Source: Verrucomicrobiaceae bacterium UBA1938
GTDB taxonomy: Bacteria; Verrucomicrobiota; Verrucomicrobiia; Verrucomicrobiales; Verrucomicrobiaceae
Length of the DNA stretch: 64,000 nt
Assembly (NCBI GenBank): GCA_002336895.1
Contig: DDFC01000042.1
Coordinates: forward strand, 1-64,000
Direction: 5' to 3'
Part shown: positions 25,254 to 33,879 of the stretch, piece by piece
Position numbering within the stretch: position 1 is the first letter of the stretch
Layout: every line of letters starts with the position of its first letter
The notes under the pieces: generated by a model
Database searches by the model: none
What the model saw: the letters and a program-made list of their open reading frames with translations, nothing else
Told to the model about the DNA's origin: nothing
Position numbers and translations under genes: made by a program

Positions 25254-25898
25254 TTATTTCACAAAATCTTCAAGATAGGTCTGGAGCAGGCGATGTGCAT
25301 AAAACAATCGTGATCTGACAGTCCCTTCCGAGACTCCAAGCACCTTGCTGATTTCGGCATGCTGAAGACCTTGAACATCGTACAAAGTCACCACCGTGCG
25401 GTGATCTTCTGACAGCTTCATCATGGCTGCGTTCAACCTTTTTTGAAGTTCATGGATTCCAACTTCGCGCAAAGTCCCTGTGTTGGACGTGGTTACACGG
25501 ATGAAATCCGGATCGTTCTCAATGCCTGTATCTACATCGTCAAGACTCACCTTGTGATGACGTCCGCGCTTCTTCAGAAAGTTCAGCGTCATGTTCACCG
25601 CGATGGAGTAGATCCATGTGTAGAAGGATGACTTGCCCATGAAGCGCTTGATGGAGCGGTAGGCCTTGGCAAACACATCCTGCAGCAGGTCGGCGGTGTC
25701 CTCACGATTGGAGGTCATGTTGTAGATCAGGCCATAGAGCTTGGGCGTGTACTTTCGCACCAGTTCATCAAATGCACGCGTGTCTCCCGCCTGTGCCTTG
25801 TCCACCAAGACGCGATCCTCAGCAGAGCTGCTGTTGGGAGCTGGCTGGTTCAGCGATGCGATGGGGGTCGCGTCGGCGCTGAGTGATGAATCTTCCAT
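25254..25898 (-). CDS. ECF-type RNA polymerase sigma factor
   Basis: This protein of about 214 residues has sigma region 2 (DELVRKYTPKLYGLIYNMT, then DLLQDVFAKAYRSIKRF and the -10-binding FYTWIYSIAVNMTLNFLKK) and region 4 with its helix-turn-helix (LSEDHRTVVTLYDV, HAEISKVLGVSEGTVRSRL), but no region 3, as usual for ECF sigma factors. The start is uncertain: ATG at 25898, or a TTG at 25934 with a better spaced GGAAG. It is followed by a membrane protein that may hold it inactive. The target promoters are unknown. Confidence 0.93.
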   Translation of the reverse strand: MEDSSLSADATPIASLNQPAPNSSSAEDRVLVDKAQAGDTRAFDELVRKYTPKLYGLIYNMTSNREDTADLLQDVFAKAYRSIKRFMGKSSFYTWIYSIAVNMTLNFLKKRGRHHKVSLDDVDTGIENDPDFIRVTTSNTGTLREVGIHELQKRLNAAMMKLSEDHRTVVTLYDVQGLQHAEISKVLGVSEGTVRSRLFYAHRLLQTYLEDFVK

Positions 25899-25962
25899 TA
25901 ATGTAAGAGAAACACTCGTACCATCAGGAGACAAGCATTTCTTCCGAAGCCTTCTATTTCAA

Positions 25963-26565
25963 TTATTTTTGAACGCTCCAGAGGTGATCGACACAAATCT
26001 GCGACCACGTCTCGAGCTGGTCGCGCATGGCGTGCAGCTCTTCCAGCGTGTGAAAGCGCAGGTCCTGGATGGCGTCTTCATTGGATTTCACATCGGCGCT
26101 GCTGAGGTCAAAGAAATGCACCACGCCGAGGTGCACGCTGCCCACCTCCGTGGCGTCGTCATTGATGAGGCCGATGACCTTCTGCGTGTGCGTGCCGCCG
26201 ATGACGAGCTCCTCGGCCATCTCGCGCTCCACACCATTGTAGTACATCGTTTCTCCCAGCTGATCCTGGCCTGCGTCCACGGGATTGATGTGGCCGCCGA
26301 TGCCGATGGAGCGTTTGGCCACGAGGCGTTTCTCCCCGGAGCTGCCGCCGCGCGTGTAGCTCAGGTAGCTGCCAGCGTGGTGAAAGATGGCGTAGGGGAT
26401 GAGCTGCTTGTGCGTGGGATCCTTCTCGGCGGCGGGGCGCTCCATGAAGTGATTGGCGCCCGGGGCCAGCATGGCATGCAGGTAGCGTGTGGCATCAGGC
26501 TGAAAGCCCTGGAAGCTGCCGAGTTGATCAAAAAGCGCGCGGGTGATGACGAGAACGTGTTCCAT
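25963..26565 (-). CDS. Nudix-like hydrolase/phosphoesterase
   Basis: The 200-residue protein contains a recognisable but stretched Nudix box: GIGGHINPVDAG followed, after an insertion, by EREMAEELVIGG with the REx2EE core. Nudix enzymes cleave nucleoside diphosphates linked to another group, such as NDP-sugars or oxidised nucleotides. The substrate is not evident. It lies 49 bases downstream of moeA on the same strand and probably shares its transcript. The ATG at 26565 starts a conserved-looking MEHVLVITRALFDQLG; upstream sequence overlaps the end of the intergenic gap. Confidence 0.82.
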   Translation of the reverse strand: MEHVLVITRALFDQLGSFQGFQPDATRYLHAMLAPGANHFMERPAAEKDPTHKQLIPYAIFHHAGSYLSYTRGGSSGEKRLVAKRSIGIGGHINPVDAGQDQLGETMYYNGVEREMAEELVIGGTHTQKVIGLINDDATEVGSVHLGVVHFFDLSSADVKSNEDAIQDLRFHTLEELHAMRDQLETWSQICVDHLWSVQK

Positions 26566-26614
26566 GTGTGAAGCGCCAGCATGGATGGCGGCGGGGTGCG
26601 CGCAACCGATCAAA

Positions 26615-27802
26615 TCAGTCCAGCAGCCAGACATCCGCCGCGTCTCCGGACTGCAGTTCCTGCCCGGCCTCCAGACGCAGCAGGGCATTGGCGCGGCTGA
26701 GTGAGAGCAGCGCGTGGCTCTGCTGCAGGCCGAAGGGCATGAACTGCCCGCCTGCCAGCACGCCGCGCAGGTAGTGCGGGCGGTCGCCGGGATTGCTCAA
26801 TGCGGCTCCGGCTTTCGCTGGAATGACGCGTGGCATGAGCTCGCTCTCAGCAGCGCCCATGAGCCGCAGCAGCGCCGGACGGACAAAGAGCTGAAAGGTG
26901 ACGAATGACGACACCGGATTTCCCGGAAGACCAAAGATGAAGGACTGCCCGCCGCGGGCAAAGAGGAAGGGCTTGCCGGGCTTCACCTTCACACGCCAGA
27001 GCTCAGGCGCGATGCCCAGCTCCTTCAGCGCGGGCTTGATCTGGTCATGATCTCCCACGGACACACCGCCGCTGATGAGCACCACATCATGCGTGTTCAG
27101 CAGGCTGCGCAGAGTTTTGATGGTGGCCTGCAAATCATCGCGACAATGCACCTGCGTGCTGCCAGGAATGCCGAACTGCGTCAGCATGCCGCAGAGCATG
27201 GTGCCGTTGGTGTTATATATCTGTCCGGCCTTCAACGGGCCTGCGCCCGGCGGTACCAGCTCGTCTCCGGTGCTCAGCACAGCCACGCGCGGCATTGTGT
27301 GGATGGAGATCTGCGCCAGCCCCTGGGAGGCAAGCAGGGCCACGCGGCCCGGTGTGAGCTGCTCGCCACGGCGCAGCACAAACTGCCCGCGACACAGGTC
27401 CTCTCCCGCGCGGCGGATGTTTTCTCCGGCCACGACGGGTTCGGTGCACACGATGGTGTCTGCCTCGCGCCTCACATCCTCCTGCATGATGACGGCATTG
27501 GCTCCGGCTGGAATGGGCGCACCGGTGAAGATGCGGATGGCGCAGCCGCTTTGCAGATACAGCCCGGCATCCAGCCCTGCTGCCTGCTCGCCGGTGATGC
27601 GCAGTGGCGCGGAGCCGGAACTTTCTGCGGCGATGACGGCATAGCCATCCATGGCGGACTGGTCAAAGGCCGGGATGGGCACCGTCGCGGTGGCATCCTG
27701 CGCGGCGTAGCAGCCCAGCGCCTCAAGAAGCGTGGTGGTGCGGGGCGGCAGCGGTGCCACAGCCTCCAGAACTCGTGTACGTGCCTCGCTTTCGGAGATC
27801 AT
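26615..27802 (-). CDS. moeA: Molybdopterin molybdenumtransferase MoeA
   Basis: MoeA inserts molybdate into adenylylated molybdopterin to make molybdenum cofactor. At 395 residues the length is normal. Visible family blocks are VPIPAFDQSAMDGYAV, the RIFTGAPIPAGANAVIMQED segment, VAVLSTGDELV, and the MoCF-type motif ISGGVSVGDHDQIKPAL with FGLPGNPVSSFVTFQLF. Its ATG overlaps the stop of the upstream lipoprotein gene (ATGA). Other moa or mob genes are not in the window. Confidence 0.96.
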   Translation of the reverse strand: MISESEARTRVLEAVAPLPPRTTTLLEALGCYAAQDATATVPIPAFDQSAMDGYAVIAAESSGSAPLRITGEQAAGLDAGLYLQSGCAIRIFTGAPIPAGANAVIMQEDVRREADTIVCTEPVVAGENIRRAGEDLCRGQFVLRRGEQLTPGRVALLASQGLAQISIHTMPRVAVLSTGDELVPPGAGPLKAGQIYNTNGTMLCGMLTQFGIPGSTQVHCRDDLQATIKTLRSLLNTHDVVLISGGVSVGDHDQIKPALKELGIAPELWRVKVKPGKPFLFARGGQSFIFGLPGNPVSSFVTFQLFVRPALLRLMGAAESELMPRVIPAKAGAALSNPGDRPHYLRGVLAGGQFMPFGLQQSHALLSLSRANALLRLEAGQELQSGDAADVWLLD

Positions 27803-28428
27803 CGGATCACAGGCGGCAGTTTGCTCAGATCTGCGGCAGGTTCTTCAGCCTGCGGTGGTGCAGCAGGGGCCTGGGCAGGGACAGCAGGCACCTGCCGCTG
27901 TGGCGGCGGCTGGGGCTGTGCGGCGGGCTGCACTGGCGTCATGGGCTGAAAGGGGGCATTCAGCGGCGGGATCACATCTGCCTGCATGATGGGTGTCGGC
28001 CGAGTCACGGGGCCTGTGGCTGCCGGTGCTATCTGCGGCTGTGCCGGCTGCTCGGGCGCCATGTCAGTGTCCACTTTGTAGATCACGAGGTCGCGCACCT
28101 GAGGGGAGCCTTCCACGATGTCGGCCGTGATGTAGTTGCCCTTGCGCTCCGGGGTTACCTTGAGCTTGCCGTTGGTGCCGTTCACTCCTTGTGTGAGGAT
28201 CTCTGTGCCAGCAGGGATGTCCACCTGCTGCTCGCAGTTGATGAGCACGTAGTTCTGCTCAGGATTTACCATCTCGATGACGCCGATCACCTTCGCCTCA
28301 CGGATCCGCTTTTCCTCGGATGACTTTCTGGACGCGGCCTTTCGAGCCGCAAGCTTGTTTTCAAAGTAGGTGCAGCTGGACAAGCCCAGCAGCAGAGCGG
28401 CGAGGCATAGATGGCGCGGTGACAGCAT
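27799..28428 (-). CDS. Proline/glutamine-rich lipoprotein
   Basis: The 209-residue product begins with a lipoprotein signal (LCLAALLLGLSSC, Cys about residue 19). Residues 30-120 look like a small beta-rich domain (VIGVIEMVNPEQNYVLINCE, ITADIVEGSPQVRDLVIYKV), and the last 80 residues are Pro/Gln/Ala-rich and probably disordered. I do not recognise a family. I use the ATG at 28428, which directly starts the signal peptide; an ATG at 28446 would add six residues. It is the first gene of a lipoprotein-moeA-Nudix transcript, with ATGA overlap to moeA. Confidence 0.8.
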   Translation of the reverse strand: MLSPRHLCLAALLLGLSSCTYFENKLAARKAASRKSSEEKRIREAKVIGVIEMVNPEQNYVLINCEQQVDIPAGTEILTQGVNGTNGKLKVTPERKGNYITADIVEGSPQVRDLVIYKVDTDMAPEQPAQPQIAPAATGPVTRPTPIMQADVIPPLNAPFQPMTPVQPAAQPQPPPQRQVPAVPAQAPAAPPQAEEPAADLSKLPPVIR

Positions 28429-28527
28429 GCCCCTATTGATGCGCATCTGCGGCTGCATGTCCAGCCTGCAACACGCTGCGCCATTTGGTGCTGGTGATGG
28501 GGGCGGGCGCTTTGTATAAGCTGCGGT

Positions 28528-29085
28528 GTGGAAACAGAGGCGGAATTTAAACCCTACACACCACCGCAGTCGCAGCGGGTTCTGGATGAATCGTCCTACG
28601 AGGCCATGCGTCGGGCTTACCTCAGACACGAGTCTGAGATCAAAGGCGTGGGCCTGTTGTATGGCCTGTTTGGCGGGCTTATGCTCTTCCCTCTGGTCCT
28701 GAGTCTCGGAGAGGGGATGTTGAGGCGGGATTTTTCCACCTGGTTCATTCTCCTGCTGATCGCGCTGGGGCTGCTGGTGCTCGGGATAGGGATGAGACGG
28801 CTGTCTCCCTGGGCCCGGGTTCCGGTGGCTTTGATTTCCTTTCTTGCTGGAGTCATGTCCATTTTCAGCATCATCGGGCCGCTGGTGAATGGCTACATCT
28901 TATGGCTCATGCTGTCGGCAAAGGGGCGCAAAGTCCTGTCTCCAGAGTATCAAATGATCGTGGACCTGACGCCCGATGTGAAAAACCGCATCTCGTGTGT
29001 GGCAGTGCTCTTGGCCTTCATGCTGCTGCTGGTCGTGGGCAGCATTCTCCTGGCGTTGATGGCTCCGGCTTTGAGTAACAGGTAA
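28528..29085 (+). CDS. Four-helix membrane protein with N-terminal PYTPPQS motif
   Basis: This 185-residue protein starts at a GTG and has a soluble N-terminal tail with FKPYTPPQS (residues 8-16), then a linker and four membrane helices. Its core shares MRRLxPWARVP, LVNGYILWLML, and PEYQMIVDLTPDVK with the damaged gene at 6480-6905. Such proteins, with a tyrosine-proline motif near the start, are common in PVC genomes and have no known function. It diverges from the lipoprotein gene across 99 bases and precedes the HD-domain gene by 15 bases. Confidence 0.82.
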   Translation: METEAEFKPYTPPQSQRVLDESSYEAMRRAYLRHESEIKGVGLLYGLFGGLMLFPLVLSLGEGMLRRDFSTWFILLLIALGLLVLGIGMRRLSPWARVPVALISFLAGVMSIFSIIGPLVNGYILWLMLSAKGRKVLSPEYQMIVDLTPDVKNRISCVAVLLAFMLLLVVGSILLALMAPALSNR

Positions 29086-29100
29086 TCATCAGAGATTTTC

Positions 29101-29610
29101 ATGACTTTTCCCATCGACTACCACCGGCTCTGGCTCGCCGTGACTCAGGCTCCCCATCATCGCGATCCCTATTCCGCGCACGGGCCTGACCACTGGAGGA
29201 GGGTGGAGCGCAACGGGTGCATTCTGGCGGCACGGACGGGGGCCAGGATCCATGTGGTGCGCTTGTTTGCCTTGTTTCACGACAGCCGGCGCGAAAACGA
29301 GGGCTGGGATCCCGGGCATGGAAAGCGAGGCGCGGATTTTGCGGATACCTTTCGCGGCCGCTTCTTTGATCTCTCGGATGAAGATTTCGAATTGTTCCGT
29401 TTTGCCTGCATCTGGCACACCGAAGGCGATCATCATGAAGATCCCACCATCGGCACCTGCTGGGATGCCGACAGGCTGGACCTCGGGCGCGTGGGCATGA
29501 TCCCGAATGCACGCTTCATGAGCACTGCCTTTGGCAAGGAGATTGCCAACCACGGCGTGATCCATCCGTGGCTGCATCTGGCGGAGCCGTATTTGGGCAG
29601 CGCCGAGTGA
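29101..29610 (+). CDS. HD-domain-like phosphohydrolase
   Basis: The 169-residue protein shows the metal-binding pattern of HD hydrolases: SAHGPDHWRRVERNG (His), LFALFHDSRREN (His-Asp) and a later CIWHTEGDHH and CWDADRLDLGRVG with Asp. These enzymes remove phosphate from nucleotides or cyclic dinucleotides, and the target is unknown here. The gene starts with ATG 15 bases after the membrane protein gene, which suggests a two-gene transcript. Confidence 0.88.
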   Translation: MTFPIDYHRLWLAVTQAPHHRDPYSAHGPDHWRRVERNGCILAARTGARIHVVRLFALFHDSRRENEGWDPGHGKRGADFADTFRGRFFDLSDEDFELFRFACIWHTEGDHHEDPTIGTCWDADRLDLGRVGMIPNARFMSTAFGKEIANHGVIHPWLHLAEPYLGSAE

Positions 29611-29691
29611 GGTGCGGTGCGAAAGTACCGGAGGTCAGGCGCTCTCCAGAGCGCTTTCACGGTGCATCACACGCCTGGGCGTGGCAAGGCC

Positions 29692-30573
29692 TTACCCGAT
29701 GATGCCCAGCTTCTTCAGCGTGGCGGTCAGCTCGGCTACCTTCTCCTTCTCCATGCCCACGAGCGGCAGGCGCAGCTCGTCTGTGCAGTGGCCGGCGAGG
29801 GCCATCGCGGTCTTGATCGGGATGGGGTTGGTGGCCAGCTTCAGGAAGGCGGCAAAGAGCGGGTAGTACTTGGTGTGGATCTTCAGCGCGCTGGCGTAAT
29901 CGCCCTTGAGCGCCAGCTGCACCATCTCGCTGATCGGCTTCGGGATGAGATTGGAAGCCACGCTGACGATGCCTACGCCACCCACGGACATGAAGGGCAG
30001 GGTCAGACCGTCGTCGCCAGACATGATTTCAAAGTCGGCAGGCAGGAGCTGCTTCATCTGGCTCACGCGCTCGGGGTTGCCACCGGCTTCCTTGATGGAG
30101 CGGATGTTCGGGCAGCTCTCCGCAAGGCGCACGAGCACATCCAGACCGATCTCGATGCCGCAGCGGCCGGGGATGCTGTAAAGCATGAGCGGCAGCTTGG
30201 TGTTGTCGGCGATGGCCTTGAAATGCTGATACAGCCCCTCGGGGGTGGGCTTGTTGTAGTATGGGGCCACCTGCAGAGAGGCGGTGGCGCCGGCGGCCTC
30301 GGCTTCCTGCGTCAGCTCGATGGCCTCGCGGGTGGAGTTTGAACCCGTGCCCGCCATGACCACGCCGCGGCCTTTGGCAAATTCCACCGTCAGCTTCACC
30401 ACGCGGGAGTGCTCCTCGTGGTCCAGCGTGGGGGACTCGCCCGTGGTGCCGCAGGGCACGACGCCCGTGACACCATTGTCGAACTGGAAGTCGATCAGCG
30501 ATTTGAGCGCGGCTTCGTCAATCTGGCCGTTGCGAAAAGGGGTGACGATGGCGGTGTGGGTTCCTGCGAACAT
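29692..30573 (-). CDS. dapA: 4-hydroxy-tetrahydrodipicolinate synthase
   Basis: DapA joins pyruvate and aspartate semialdehyde in lysine and diaminopimelate synthesis. The 293-residue TIM-barrel protein has Lys161 (SIKEAGG), which forms the Schiff base with pyruvate, Tyr132 (LYSIPGRCG), and the GTTGES motif at 42-47. The start at 30573 gives MFAGTHTAIVTPF, the family start; an upstream extension of 24 codons is not conserved-looking. It is the last gene of the operon trpA-dapF-dapA, with 28 bases to dapF. Confidence 0.97.
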   Translation of the reverse strand: MFAGTHTAIVTPFRNGQIDEAALKSLIDFQFDNGVTGVVPCGTTGESPTLDHEEHSRVVKLTVEFAKGRGVVMAGTGSNSTREAIELTQEAEAAGATASLQVAPYYNKPTPEGLYQHFKAIADNTKLPLMLYSIPGRCGIEIGLDVLVRLAESCPNIRSIKEAGGNPERVSQMKQLLPADFEIMSGDDGLTLPFMSVGGVGIVSVASNLIPKPISEMVQLALKGDYASALKIHTKYYPLFAAFLKLATNPIPIKTAMALAGHCTDELRLPLVGMEKEKVAELTATLKKLGIIG

Positions 30574-30601
30574 GGGGCGGTAGAGGGAAAGGGCGGATAC
30601 C

Positions 30602-31414
30602 TTAGAGTTGAACTGTGCCTTGGAAAACGAAATCTGCGGGTCCAAAGAGCGTCACATTGGTGTATTCGCTCTTGTTGGGCTCTTCAAAGCCCACCTTGAG
30701 GGTGTCGCCGCCTTTGACGAGGACGCTGATGGGGCCGGGCTCGCCGGTCAGCTCGTGGTAGATCAGGGCGCAGGCCACCATGCCGGTGCCGCAGGCCAGG
30801 GTCTCATCCTCAACACCGCGCTCATAGGTGCGGATGGCGATGCTGCCGGGGGCCACGACTTTCGAGAAGTTGGCGTTGGTGCCTTTGGGCTTAAATGCCT
30901 CGTGATAGCGCAGGGCTGCGCCCCACTCGCGCACGGGCACGGTTTCCAGGTCGTCCACCATCACCACGGCGTGGGGCACGCCGGTGTTCACGCTGTGCAC
31001 GGTCAGCCCGGCGCCAGCCACTTCGAGGTGGTTGGACAGCTTGAGGTTGTGCGGGGTGCTCATGTTGATGCGCACCTGACTGCCCTCAAACTCGGCGGAG
31101 ATGATGCCGGCCAGGGTCTCAAAGCGGATCTTCGTGAGCTTGTCGCCATGCAGGTGGTTCACAAAACGGCCAAAGCAGCGCGCGCCATTGCCGCACATCT
31201 CGGCTTCGCCGCCGTCGGCATTGTAGTAGCGCATCTTGAAGTCGCCGTCCGCCGTAGCGGGCTCCACGCAGAGCAGGCCGTCGGCACCGATGCCACGATG
31301 GCGGTCGCACAGCTTCTCGATCTGCTCCTTGGTCAGGGAGATGGAAAGGTCGCGATTGTCCAGCATGACGAAGTCATTGCCGGCGCCGTTCATTTTGGTG
31401 AAGTTGAGAGTCAT
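30602..31414 (-). CDS. dapF: Diaminopimelate epimerase
   Basis: DapF converts LL- to meso-diaminopimelate, used for lysine and for peptidoglycan cross-links. The protein is 270 residues long. The two catalytic cysteines are Cys74 in AEMCGNGARC and Cys208 in ETLACGTGMVAC. The start MTLNFTKMNGAGNDF is the family N-terminus. The presence of dapA and dapF together means meso-diaminopimelate can be made by a route ending in the epimerase or used with DapL. It lies between trpA (48-base gap) and dapA (28-base gap) on the same strand. Confidence 0.97.
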   Translation of the reverse strand: MTLNFTKMNGAGNDFVMLDNRDLSISLTKEQIEKLCDRHRGIGADGLLCVEPATADGDFKMRYYNADGGEAEMCGNGARCFGRFVNHLHGDKLTKIRFETLAGIISAEFEGSQVRINMSTPHNLKLSNHLEVAGAGLTVHSVNTGVPHAVVMVDDLETVPVREWGAALRYHEAFKPKGTNANFSKVVAPGSIAIRTYERGVEDETLACGTGMVACALIYHELTGEPGPISVLVKGGDTLKVGFEEPNKSEYTNVTLFGPADFVFQGTVQL

Positions 31415-31462
31415 GGAAGTGCGGAATTTGGAATGGGGAAGGCAGAATGGAAAAGCGGCGGA

Positions 31463-32275
31463 TCAGAGCGCGTGGACGGCATCCACCAGCGGTTTGACGA
31501 AGGCCTCCACCTTGGCGGCGCAGTCGGGTGCGCTGCCGTTCTGCTCAATGAGTTTTACGATGGCGCTGCCCACCACGACACCGTCGGCCTTGCTGGCGAT
31601 CTCGGCGGCCTGGGCGGGATTGGAAACGCCGAAGCCCACGCAGACGGGCACATCGGTGGCCGCTTTGATCACCGCCACCTGCTCGGCGATGCCCGTGGCA
31701 ACCTCTGCCTGCGCGCCGGTCACTCCAAGGCGGCTGACGTAATAGACAAAACCCTCGGCCGATTTGGCGATGCTGGCGATGCGCTCCGCTGGCGAGGTGG
31801 GGGCGATGAGCTGGATGTGTTTCAGCTCCGGGGTGGGCTTCAGTTCGGCATTCTGCGCGGCCTCATCTGGCGGCAGGTCCAGCACCAGCACGCCATCCGC
31901 TCCGGCGGCAGCAGCATCGATGTGGAAGCGCTCATAGCCGTAGGCATAGACGGGGTTGAGGTAGGTGAAGAGCACGAGCGGGATCTGCGACTTCGTGCGC
32001 AGCTGGCGGATCATCTCCAGCACCTTCGGCGTGGTGGCCCCGGCCTTCAGCGCACGGTCTGCGGCCATCTGGTTCACCACTCCGTCTGCCAGAGGGTCGG
32101 AGAAGGGCACGCCCAGCTCCACCACGTCAGCCCCGGCACGCTCCAGGCCCAGCACGATGTCGATCGTACCCTCCAGTGTGGGGTCCCCGGCGCAGACATA
32201 GGCAACGAAAGCCTTCTTCTTCTGGGCACGAAGCTGGGCAAAACGGGCGTCAAGACGGTTGGTGGTGGCAGACAT
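31463..32275 (-). CDS. trpA: Tryptophan synthase alpha subunit
   Basis: TrpA splits indole-3-glycerol phosphate to indole, which is channelled to TrpB. The 270-residue protein has the catalytic pair Glu53 (VVELGVPFSDP) and Asp64 (LADG), equivalent to Glu49 and Asp60 of the Salmonella enzyme, plus the phosphate-binding loops GFGVSNPAQA and VVVGSAIV near the end. No trpB is in the window. It is the first recognisable gene of the operon trpA-dapF-dapA. Confidence 0.97.
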   Translation of the reverse strand: MSATTNRLDARFAQLRAQKKKAFVAYVCAGDPTLEGTIDIVLGLERAGADVVELGVPFSDPLADGVVNQMAADRALKAGATTPKVLEMIRQLRTKSQIPLVLFTYLNPVYAYGYERFHIDAAAAGADGVLVLDLPPDEAAQNAELKPTPELKHIQLIAPTSPAERIASIAKSAEGFVYYVSRLGVTGAQAEVATGIAEQVAVIKAATDVPVCVGFGVSNPAQAAEIASKADGVVVGSAIVKLIEQNGSAPDCAAKVEAFVKPLVDAVHAL

Positions 32276-32349
32276 GGGGCGGGGTGTTTAGCATGCAATC
32301 CCCTCGCTGTCGACTGGCGGAATGGGCTCCAGAATCCAAAAAAACTGGC

Positions 32350-32526
32350 TCAGCGGGCCGCCAGATACTTCTTTTGGTATTCGGCGCTGGCGTCCAGTCC
32401 ACCGGTGATACATACCATTTCGTCTTTTCGGATGGCCTGGAAATAGGTGACGCCTTGTTTGAAACACTCCTGAACGAGTTTGCGTCCCCGCCTAGTATAC
32501 CCCAATGCTAGGCCGACATTTTGCAT
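32350..32526 (-). CDS. Possible small orphan protein
   Basis: A 58-residue frame upstream of trpA on the same strand has a protein-like second half (KLVQECFKQGVTYFQAIRKD, then ITGGLDASAEYQKKYLAA). It starts with an ATG only 5 bases from the ATG of the divergent gene at 32531, so the two genes cannot both have private ribosome binding sites outside coding sequence. It may be a remnant of a longer gene. No family is recognised. Confidence 0.35.
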   Translation of the reverse strand: MQNVGLALGYTRRGRKLVQECFKQGVTYFQAIRKDEMVCITGGLDASAEYQKKYLAAR

Positions 32527-32530
32527 ACGC

Positions 32531-32929
32531 ATGCAGCATATCCTAAAAAAGATAGTCGACGAAGCGGGCCGCCTCTTGAGAGCGGACGAAACGCGCTTTG
32601 AAAACGCAAACGGCTTTGTCACGTGCGTTATTCTCACGTTCGAGGGGCTTACAGTTTATATTTCTGCGGTAGCGGACGATGACACTGTTCTTATCAGCCT
32701 AGATCCTCCCCCTGAGGATGCCCATTACGTCACCATCGAGTCGGCGCGCCAGTCGCCCCTTGGCCGAATTTACGGGCACAAATGCCTGTGGGCATGGCTT
32801 CTGACCAATCAGCAGGGATACACTGACGGAGTGAGGTTTGAGCTTTACTCCGATTTTCGCCCTCGGGTCGTCGAGATGATTGTCGCCGCTTCCCAGATTC
32901 ATTTCTATGAGTTTACCAAGGTCGGCTGA
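32531..32929 (+). CDS. Small orphan protein (possibly DUF6334-like)
   Basis: The 132-residue soluble product contains FVTCVILTFEGLTVYISAVADD followed by TVLISLDPPP, a beta-rich pattern that reminds me of DUF6334 and immunity-like small proteins; this match is from memory and weak. A start 17 codons upstream (32480) is possible. GC content is slightly lower than in flanking metabolic genes. It stands alone between trpA and a PrsW-like protease and has no evident operon partner. Confidence 0.6.
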   Translation: MQHILKKIVDEAGRLLRADETRFENANGFVTCVILTFEGLTVYISAVADDDTVLISLDPPPEDAHYVTIESARQSPLGRIYGHKCLWAWLLTNQQGYTDGVRFELYSDFRPRVVEMIVAASQIHFYEFTKVG

Positions 32930-33006
32930 CTGTGCGTTTCAGTTGACCACTTCGCGCGGCTGCTTTCAGCCACCGCATTTCTCCACATGTTGAGTGACAT
33001 CTGAAA

Positions 33007-33879
33007 ATGCCCGGAATCTATATCGCCGCCCTTTTCACTGGCCTTCTTGCCATCGCAGGTTTCGGCACGCTCATCTACAAGCTGCCCAAGCCTGCCAATG
33101 GCTGGCTGCTGCTGGCGGCGGTGCTGATCTGTCTGCCGTTGCAACCGCTGACGTTCTACTACGTGCGCCTGCCGCTGGATCACTGGCTGGCCGGATGGCT
33201 GACGCGCGAATCCTTCGCCTATCAGTGGCTGGTGACACTGTATGCGCCGCTGACGGAGGAGCCGGCGAAGCTGCTGGTGCTGCTGATCCCGGCAGTCTTT
33301 CGCGATATTCGGCCTGAGAATTTCACCCGCTACGCTCTTGCCATCGGACTCGGGTTTGCGCTGGGGGAGATGGGGTTCATCGCGGAGCGCGTGTCCCACC
33401 AGCCTGCTTTGGCCAAGCTGCCGTTTTATCAATTTGGCGGCTACATCAGCGAGCGTCTGATGACCTGTGTGTTTCACAGTGCTTTCGTGGCCATCACCCT
33501 CTCCCGATTGCGCCGTCGGCTATGGCTCGGGCTGGTCGGCGCCATGATGGCACATTGGGCGGCAAACTTTCCGCTCTCCCTCATGGCGTGGAATGTGGGA
33601 GGTCTGGGCCGTACAGCGTGGGAGGTGATCGTGGTTCTGTGGCTGGTGGCGCTCTTCATCGGTGCGGTGATCCTGCTGACCCGCTACACCACTGGCCGCA
33701 AGTTGCCCTGGCACCTCCTCTACGGCATCCGCCACTGCCCGGCGTGCGGCACCGACTTCGAGCCTTCACCGATGGCGATTAACATGGGAAGTAAGCGGTA
33801 TGAAAAATGTCCGCATTGCCGCAAGTGGCTGTGGACTGAGAGGAGCTCTATAAAAGACGATGAACAAGCCTACCGATGA
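33007..33879 (+). CDS. PrsW-like intramembrane protease with C-terminal zinc ribbon
   Basis: This 290-residue protein has about eight membrane helices and the PrsW pattern: EEPAKLLVLL (the paired glutamates), an intramembrane ALGEMGFIAE, and histidines in CVFHSAFVA and MMAHWAANF. PrsW in Bacillus cleaves the anti-sigma factor RsiW. The last 60 residues form a soluble zinc-ribbon-like tail with CPACG and CPHC pairs, which is not part of the classic protease. Start is ATG 33007. The last 20 bases overlap the next gene. Confidence 0.85.
   Translation: MPGIYIAALFTGLLAIAGFGTLIYKLPKPANGWLLLAAVLICLPLQPLTFYYVRLPLDHWLAGWLTRESFAYQWLVTLYAPLTEEPAKLLVLLIPAVFRDIRPENFTRYALAIGLGFALGEMGFIAERVSHQPALAKLPFYQFGGYISERLMTCVFHSAFVAITLSRLRRRLWLGLVGAMMAHWAANFPLSLMAWNVGGLGRTAWEVIVVLWLVALFIGAVILLTRYTTGRKLPWHLLYGIRHCPACGTDFEPSPMAINMGSKRYEKCPHCRKWLWTERSSIKDDEQAYR

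Noticed and set aside
30608..32446. A 612-codon open frame antisense to dapF and trpA
   Set aside because: Both opposite genes have intact catalytic residues; the antisense translation does not look like protein.
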